This document shows, one piece after another, positions 14,095 to 17,648 of a stretch of 17,648 nt of DNA; the stretch's first letter is position 1; each line of letters begins with the position of its first letter. Source of the stretch: Brevundimonas sp. UBA5713. GTDB taxonomy: Bacteria; Pseudomonadota; Alphaproteobacteria; Caulobacterales; Caulobacteraceae. The notes below the pieces were generated by a model. The model did not search any database. It saw nothing but the letters and a program-made list of their open reading frames with translations, and was not told the DNA's origin. Where the stretch lies: the NCBI RefSeq assembly GCF_002419815.1, contig NZ_DIGV01000045.1, positions 1 to 17,648 on the forward strand. The letters are read 5' to 3'. The translations under genes were made by a program, and so were the position numbers.

Positions 14095-14832
14095 TTACGA
14101 CACCTTGCCCAGGCGCTCGACAGCGCGGCGGCTCAGGTCATTGGTGTTTTCGATCATGCGGGTGATGCGCTCATAGGCGCGGTTGATCTCGACCAGATTG
14201 GTGATCTCGATCAATGTGTTGACGTTGGAGCCTTCCAGCATGCCCTGACGAATCTGGGCATCGGCGGCGTCCATCGGCTCTAGGTTGGAGACGTTGCGGT
14301 AAAGGTTGTCGCCGCCCTTTTCCAACACCGACAGCTCTTCAAAACGCACCACCGACAGGCGGCCCATGATCTGGCCCTGCTGGGTGATGGTGCCGTCGTG
14401 ACCCACGCTGATGGGGCCCAGTTCCGGATTGACGATCAGCTCGCCCGCATCGGTCATGACCGGCAGGCCCTGCTGGGTCGTCAGACGCCCCTCGGCGTCC
14501 ATGGTGAACGATCCGTCGCGGGTATAGGCGGGGCCGGTGGGCGTGGTGACGGTGAAGAAAACGCCTTCACCCTCGATGCCGAAATCCAGCGGGCGACCCG
14601 TCTGTTTCAGTGCCCCCTGGCCGAAGTCACGGCCCACGCCCTTGTCCAGCACAAAGCTGGCCGAGGGGCGGATGGCATGGTTGCGGGCGCGCGGACCCAC
14701 TTCGGTCCCCACCAGCATCTGCTCGACTTTGAAACCGGTCGTATCCGCATTGGCGATGTTGTTGGCCACGATATCCAGCTCGCGGCGCAACGTCATCTGG
14801 CGGGACAGTCCGATATAGGCGGCGTTTTCCAC
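14095..14832 (-). CDS. flgF: Flagellar proximal rod protein FlgF
   Basis: 245 residues from the GTG at 14832. AAGGAG nine bases upstream (14842-14847) and the conserved start ENAAYIGLSRQMTLRRELDI choose this start over an ATG 72 bases further out, which would lie upstream of the sigma-54 promoter. Motifs are IVANNIANADTTGFKVEQ, PAYTRDGSFTMDAEGRLTTQ and the C-terminal SNVNTLIEITNLVEINRAYE. It is a proximal rod subunit and the first gene of the leftward operon. The predicted leader is only about 20 bases. Confidence 0.95.
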   Translation of the reverse strand: MENAAYIGLSRQMTLRRELDIVANNIANADTTGFKVEQMLVGTEVGPRARNHAIRPSASFVLDKGVGRDFGQGALKQTGRPLDFGIEGEGVFFTVTTPTGPAYTRDGSFTMDAEGRLTTQQGLPVMTDAGELIVNPELGPISVGHDGTITQQGQIMGRLSVVRFEELSVLEKGGDNLYRNVSNLEPMDAADAQIRQGMLEGSNVNTLIEITNLVEINRAYERITRMIENTNDLSRRAVERLGKVS

Positions 14833-14861
14833 GTCAAAAGACTCCTTCGGCCTTTCACGTC

Positions 14862-14876
14862 GCAACTGTCGTGCCA
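14862..14876 (-). promoter_or_regulatory. Sigma-54 promoter of the flgF-flgG-flgA-flgH operon
   Basis: On the minus strand the sequence is TGGCAC-GACAG-TTGC, a perfect match to the -24/-12 consensus TGGCAC-N5-TTGC. Transcription should start near 14850, about 20 bases before the flgF GTG. Sigma-54 with the activator FlbD drives such later flagellar genes in Caulobacter. Confidence 0.9.
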
Positions 14877-14925
14877 AAGGGTCGAATGACCGGAAAACAA
14901 GCACTTAGCCCAAATGGCCCAAATA

Positions 14926-14944
14926 AGGCCCGGCAGGATTTTCC
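14926..14944. promoter_or_regulatory. Possible FlbD (ftr-type) enhancer site
   Basis: GCCCGGCAGGATTTTCC resembles the GC-rich, CGGCA-centred ftr elements bound by FlbD in Caulobacter. It lies about 75-95 bases upstream of the predicted sigma-54 start, a usual enhancer distance, and just beside the CtrA box of fliL. The match is from memory of the consensus and is weak evidence. Confidence 0.35.
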
Positions 14945-14949
14945 TATGG

Positions 14950-14964
14950 TTAACGTGCTGTTAA
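14950..14964 (+). promoter_or_regulatory. CtrA-binding box of the fliL-fliM promoter
   Basis: TTAA-CGTGCTG-TTAAC is a perfect match to the full CtrA site TTAA-N7-TTAA. It is about 45 bases upstream of the fliL ATG, at the position of a -35 region. CtrA, the cell-cycle master regulator, activates fliLM in Caulobacter. Confidence 0.88.
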
Positions 14965-15009
14965 CCAAAAGCGTCGCAGTTAGCTGTGCTGTAGAGCGGG
15001 GCAGTTCGC

Positions 15010-15639
15010 ATGCTGAAACTGAAGCTGGGCAAGAAAAAGGGCGACAACGCCCCTCCGGCCGTCATTGACGGCGAGACGGCTCAGAACGTCGAGGGCGAGG
15101 AAACCGCCACCAAGAAGAAGCCGCCGCTGCTGCTGATCATCATCGGCGCGGCTGTTCTGGTCGCGGGTATCGGCGGCGGCGCTGCCTTCTTCCTGATGAA
15201 GCCCAAGAGCGCCGAGCCAGAAGCGGCCGCCGGCGCCCACGCGCCCGAAGAGGCTGCTGCAGGCGGTCATGGCGAGGAAGACGAGGGCGATGCCGCTGCG
15301 GGCGGTGTGGGCACGATTGCCGCCGGTCCCGATGGCGTGACCTTCTACACCCTGCCCGACATGATCGTGAACATTCAGTCGCCGGAAGGTCGCACGACTT
15401 ATCTGAAGCTGAAGCTGACGCTGGAGATGAAGGATGCGGCGGCGGCCAACCGTCTGCGCGCCCAGTACCCGCGCCTGAACGACATGTTCCAGAGCTTCCT
15501 GCGTGAACTGCGCCCCGAAGACTTGGCTGGATCGGCAGGGTCATATCAGCTGCGCGCGGAAATCCTGCGCCGCGTCAATCTGGTGGCGGCACCGTCCAAG
15601 GTGGACGCCGTGCTGATCGAAGAAATGCTGGTGCAATAG
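15010..15639 (+). CDS. fliL: Flagellar basal body-associated protein FliL
   Basis: 209 residues. A basic cytoplasmic N-terminus (LKLKLGKKKG) is followed by one transmembrane helix (about 38-63, LLLIIIGAAVLVAGIGGGAA). A low-complexity Ala/Glu/Gly/His linker (about 66-105) and the FliL periplasmic domain follow (FYTLPDMIVNIQSPEGRTTY, then LKLKLTLEM, ending PSKVDAVLIEEMLVQ). FliL associates with the stator units and supports motor torque. It heads the rightward operon and is separated from fliM by one base. The linker is long compared with many homologues. Confidence 0.94.
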   Translation: MLKLKLGKKKGDNAPPAVIDGETAQNVEGEETATKKKPPLLLIIIGAAVLVAGIGGGAAFFLMKPKSAEPEAAAGAHAPEEAAAGGHGEEDEGDAAAGGVGTIAAGPDGVTFYTLPDMIVNIQSPEGRTTYLKLKLTLEMKDAAAANRLRAQYPRLNDMFQSFLRELRPEDLAGSAGSYQLRAEILRRVNLVAAPSKVDAVLIEEMLVQ

Positions 15640-15640
15640 G

Positions 15641-16696
15641 ATGACCGACACCCTCGGCGCACCTCCCATGGATGAAGACCCCTTCGGCGGCGCAGAAACG
15701 GGTGGTCTCTCCGAGCGCGTCCTCAATCAGGACGAGATCGACAGCCTGCTGGGCTTCGATATGGACGACGGCTCGGGCGATGACCGCAGCGGCATCCGCG
15801 CCATCATCAACTCGGCGCTGGTGTCGTATGAACGCCTGCCGATGCTCGAAATCGTCTTTGACCGCCTTGTGCGACTGATGACGACCAGCCTTCGCAACTT
15901 CACCTCCGACAACGTCGAGGTGTCGCTGGACACCATCTCCTCGATCCGTTTCGGCGACTATCTGAACTCGATCCCTCTGCCCGCCATTCTGGCCGTGTTC
16001 CGCGCCGAGGAACTGGACAACTACGGCCTGCTGACGGTTGATAGTAACCTGATCTATTCGATCGTGGACGTGCTGTTGGGTGGCCGTCGGGGTACCGCAG
16101 CCCTTCGTATCGAGGGCCGTCCCTACACCACCATCGAACGTGTGCTGGTGCAGCGCATGGTCGAGGTGATCCTGAACGATGCGCGTCAGGCCTTCGAGCC
16201 GCTGACGCCGGTGCATTTCAATCTCGACCGTCTGGAGACCAATCCGCGCTTTGCCGCGATTGCGCGCCCTGCCAACGCCGCCATTCTGGTCAAGCTGCGC
16301 ATCGATATGGAGGACCGTGGCGGCCGCGTGGAACTGCTGCTGCCGTACTCCACGCTCGAGCCCATCCGTAAGATGCTGCTGCAACAGTTCATGGGGGAGA
16401 AGTTCGGCCGCGACAACATCTGGGAAGGCCACTTGGCCACCGAGCTTTGGACCACCGACACCGAGGTGCGCTGCGTTCTGGATGAACAGCAAATGCCCCT
16501 GTCCAAGGTGCTGGAACTCAAGGTCGGCGACACCCTGATGCTGAACGCCACCCCCAACTCCGACGTACAGGTCAAGGCGGGCTCCATCCCCCTGACCACG
16601 GGCAAGATGGGCCGTCGCGGCCAGCATATTGCCGTGCGCGTCGAAGCCCCGATCACTACCGAAGCGGCCCTGCGTGTGGCCGGAAGGAACGTCTGA
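15641..16696 (+). CDS. fliM: Flagellar motor switch protein FliM
   Basis: 351 residues. The CheY-P binding motif LNQDEIDSLLGF is at 28-39, after an extra 20-odd acidic residues. The middle domain contains LPMLEIVFDRLVRLMTTSLR, SNLIYSIVDVLLGGRRG and the conserved RPYTTIERVLVQRMVEVILN. The C-terminal SpoA domain includes LSKVLELKVGDTLMLNA. FliM forms the C-ring with FliG and FliN and sets rotation direction. It sits between fliL (1-base gap) and the DUF6468 gene (1-base overlap, TGATG), so the three are coupled. Confidence 0.97.
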   Translation: MTDTLGAPPMDEDPFGGAETGGLSERVLNQDEIDSLLGFDMDDGSGDDRSGIRAIINSALVSYERLPMLEIVFDRLVRLMTTSLRNFTSDNVEVSLDTISSIRFGDYLNSIPLPAILAVFRAEELDNYGLLTVDSNLIYSIVDVLLGGRRGTAALRIEGRPYTTIERVLVQRMVEVILNDARQAFEPLTPVHFNLDRLETNPRFAAIARPANAAILVKLRIDMEDRGGRVELLLPYSTLEPIRKMLLQQFMGEKFGRDNIWEGHLATELWTTDTEVRCVLDEQQMPLSKVLELKVGDTLMLNATPNSDVQVKAGSIPLTTGKMGRRGQHIAVRVEAPITTEAALRVAGRNV

Positions 16697-17271
16697 TGAC
16701 CGGCATTATTCTCGATTCCATCCTGATGCTGCTGCTGGTGGCGGCCATCGGTTACGGCGTGAAGCTGGAGCGCAAGCTGAAGGCCCTGCGCGAAGGCCAG
16801 CTGGCCTTTGCCGGTGCGGTCAAGGAACTGAACAATGCCGCAGGCCGTGCCGAACAGGCGCTGGCCACCCTGCGCGCCTCAGGGGCAGAAACCGACCTGC
16901 TGCACGACCGCATCATCAAGGCCCGCGCCGTCAAACAGGAACTGGAAGTCCTGATTGCCCGCGCGCCCAAGTCGGCGCAGGTCAGCGCCGCTGTCGCCCG
17001 CAACAATGTGCCGGAAGAAGAGCCGCTGGAACTGGTTTCCACCATGGCCCTGATGAACGACGAGAACGAGCGTGCCCGCCGTATGGCCAGCCTGATGCAA
17101 CGCATCGAGAACGCCAGCAACGCCATGCCGGTGGCTCCGGCCAAACCCAAGGCTGAAAGCGCCGACAACCGTCTGACCGGCATGTTGCAGGCTCTGGCCG
17201 CTAACCAAGCTGCTCAACAATCCCTCAACCGTGCCCGTCGTAGTCTGGACGAGGATCTTTTCGCGGCTTGA
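16696..17271 (+). CDS. DUF6468-type membrane protein of the fliL-fliM operon
   Basis: 191 residues. There is one N-terminal transmembrane helix (about 4-22, IILDSILMLLLVAAIGYGV), then KLERKLKALREGQLAFAGAV and a long helical, coiled-coil-prone region with frequent Ala, Glu and Arg (KELNNAAGRAEQALATLRAS, and HDRIIKARAVKQELEVLI). The C-terminus is charged (LNRARRSLDEDLFAA). This arrangement and place directly after fliM match the DUF6468 family seen in alphaproteobacterial flagellar loci. A link to flagellar placement or motor function is likely from context, but its biochemical role is not known to me. It overlaps the fliM stop by one base. Confidence 0.8.
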   Translation: MTGIILDSILMLLLVAAIGYGVKLERKLKALREGQLAFAGAVKELNNAAGRAEQALATLRASGAETDLLHDRIIKARAVKQELEVLIARAPKSAQVSAAVARNNVPEEEPLELVSTMALMNDENERARRMASLMQRIENASNAMPVAPAKPKAESADNRLTGMLQALAANQAAQQSLNRARRSLDEDLFAA

Positions 17272-17278
17272 TGAAAGA

Positions 17279-17298
17279 CGTGACCTTTTATGGTCACG
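17279..17298 (+). other. Hairpin between the DUF6468 gene and the MotE-like gene
   Basis: CGTGACC-TTTTAT-GGTCACG is a perfect 7-bp stem with a 6-base loop, 8 bases after the stop codon. The following CTTCTAG is a weak U-run, so it may attenuate or process the transcript between the two genes and need not be a full terminator. Confidence 0.5.
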
Positions 17299-17341
17299 CT
17301 TCTAGACTTAGGCGGTTCCATCTTCTGCTTCGGTTAAACCC

Positions 17342-17648
17342 ATGAGCAATCTGCCCCGTCTTCTGCCCCTTATCGCCATCGCCATTGGCGGTGTTGTCGC
17401 CGTGCGCGCGGCAGGCGTGGCACCGGATCTGTTCAAGGGTGCCGTGGCCTGGGCCGAGGAGGGGGCACCCGCTGCCGCCGACAGCGCGACCGAAGTGGCC
17501 GCCAGCACTTCGGCACCGCCCGCCATCTGTGCGCTTACGCCGGAACAGCTGGCGCAACAGGCCGGCATCTCGCCCGCCGAGCTGCGCATCATCCAGTCCC
17601 TGTCCAAGCGCCGCGAAGAGCTGGACGCCCGCGACGCAGACTTTGCCA
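17342..17648 (+). CDS. MotE-like flagellar protein, N-terminal part (runs off right edge)
   Basis: From the ATG at 17342, 102 codons are open to the window edge. An N-terminal hydrophobic segment (LLPLIAIAIGGVVAVRAAGV) acts as signal or anchor. After an Ala/Ser-rich linker the start of a helical coiled-coil domain appears (SPAELRIIQSLSKRREELDA followed by RDADFA). The pattern L-x-x-RRxxLDARxxxF is typical of MotE/MgtE-intracellular-domain proteins that follow fliM genes in alphaproteobacteria. MotE is a periplasmic chaperone of the motor in rhizobia. The 3' part is outside the window, so the family call is tentative. Confidence 0.7.
   Translation, partial: MSNLPRLLPLIAIAIGGVVAVRAAGVAPDLFKGAVAWAEEGAPAAADSATEVAASTSAPPAICALTPEQLAQQAGISPAELRIIQSLSKRREELDARDADFA

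Noticed and set aside
15575..16627. Minus-strand frame of 350 codons opposite fliM
   Set aside because: It is antisense to FliM and rich in His, Gln and Gly, with no recognised domain or ribosome-binding context.

Overview
The window looks like chromosomal DNA from a dimorphic alphaproteobacterium, most likely a member of the Caulobacterales. The basis is a flagellar cluster in Caulobacter order (flgH, flgA, flgG, flgF divergent from fliL, fliM, a DUF6468 gene and a MotE-like gene) with a CtrA box and a sigma-54 promoter in the shared intergenic region. I cannot fix the genus from sequence alone.

Layout. (1) Bases 1-338 (minus) encode the N-terminus of a membrane-bound PQQ glucose-type dehydrogenase that runs off the left edge. 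(2) Bases 404-2068 are an IS1380-family insertion sequence with 13-bp terminal inverted repeats and an intact transposase that reads toward the dehydrogenase gene. (3) Bases 2069-3383 are accessory: a possible small ORF, an XRE repressor-like regulator, and a translationally coupled pair of small exported proteins ending in a strong terminator. (4) Bases 3386-9540 form a mobile island with two divergent operons. Leftward it carries a ParB/DNA-methyltransferase fusion, a DUF5681 protein and a phage-type large terminase. Rightward it carries DUF3489, DUF2924 and a large serine recombinase. A structured intergenic region lies between the operons, and a terminator- and repeat-rich tail with five TCCCTGTTA-type motifs lies at the right end. 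(5) A tRNA-Ser(GGA) gene on the minus strand has its 3' end facing the island. (6) Ordinary chromosomal genes follow: msrA, a MmcQ/YjbR-family gene and a lipoprotein gene. (7) The flagellar cluster runs from 11764 to the right edge.

How the parts work together. The flagellar genes build the rod (FlgF, FlgG), the P-ring chaperone (FlgA), the L-ring (FlgH), the C-ring/switch (FliM) and the stator-associated FliL. The leftward ring and rod genes read from a sigma-54 promoter and the rightward fliL-fliM operon reads from a CtrA-type promoter, as in the Caulobacter hierarchy. In the island, the recombinase presumably moves the element. The most interesting point is that it carries a DNA-packaging enzyme and a probable DNA-binding partner, but no capsid, portal, tail or lysis gene. 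This looks like a small phage-satellite-like or packaging-hijack element, although that function is inference.
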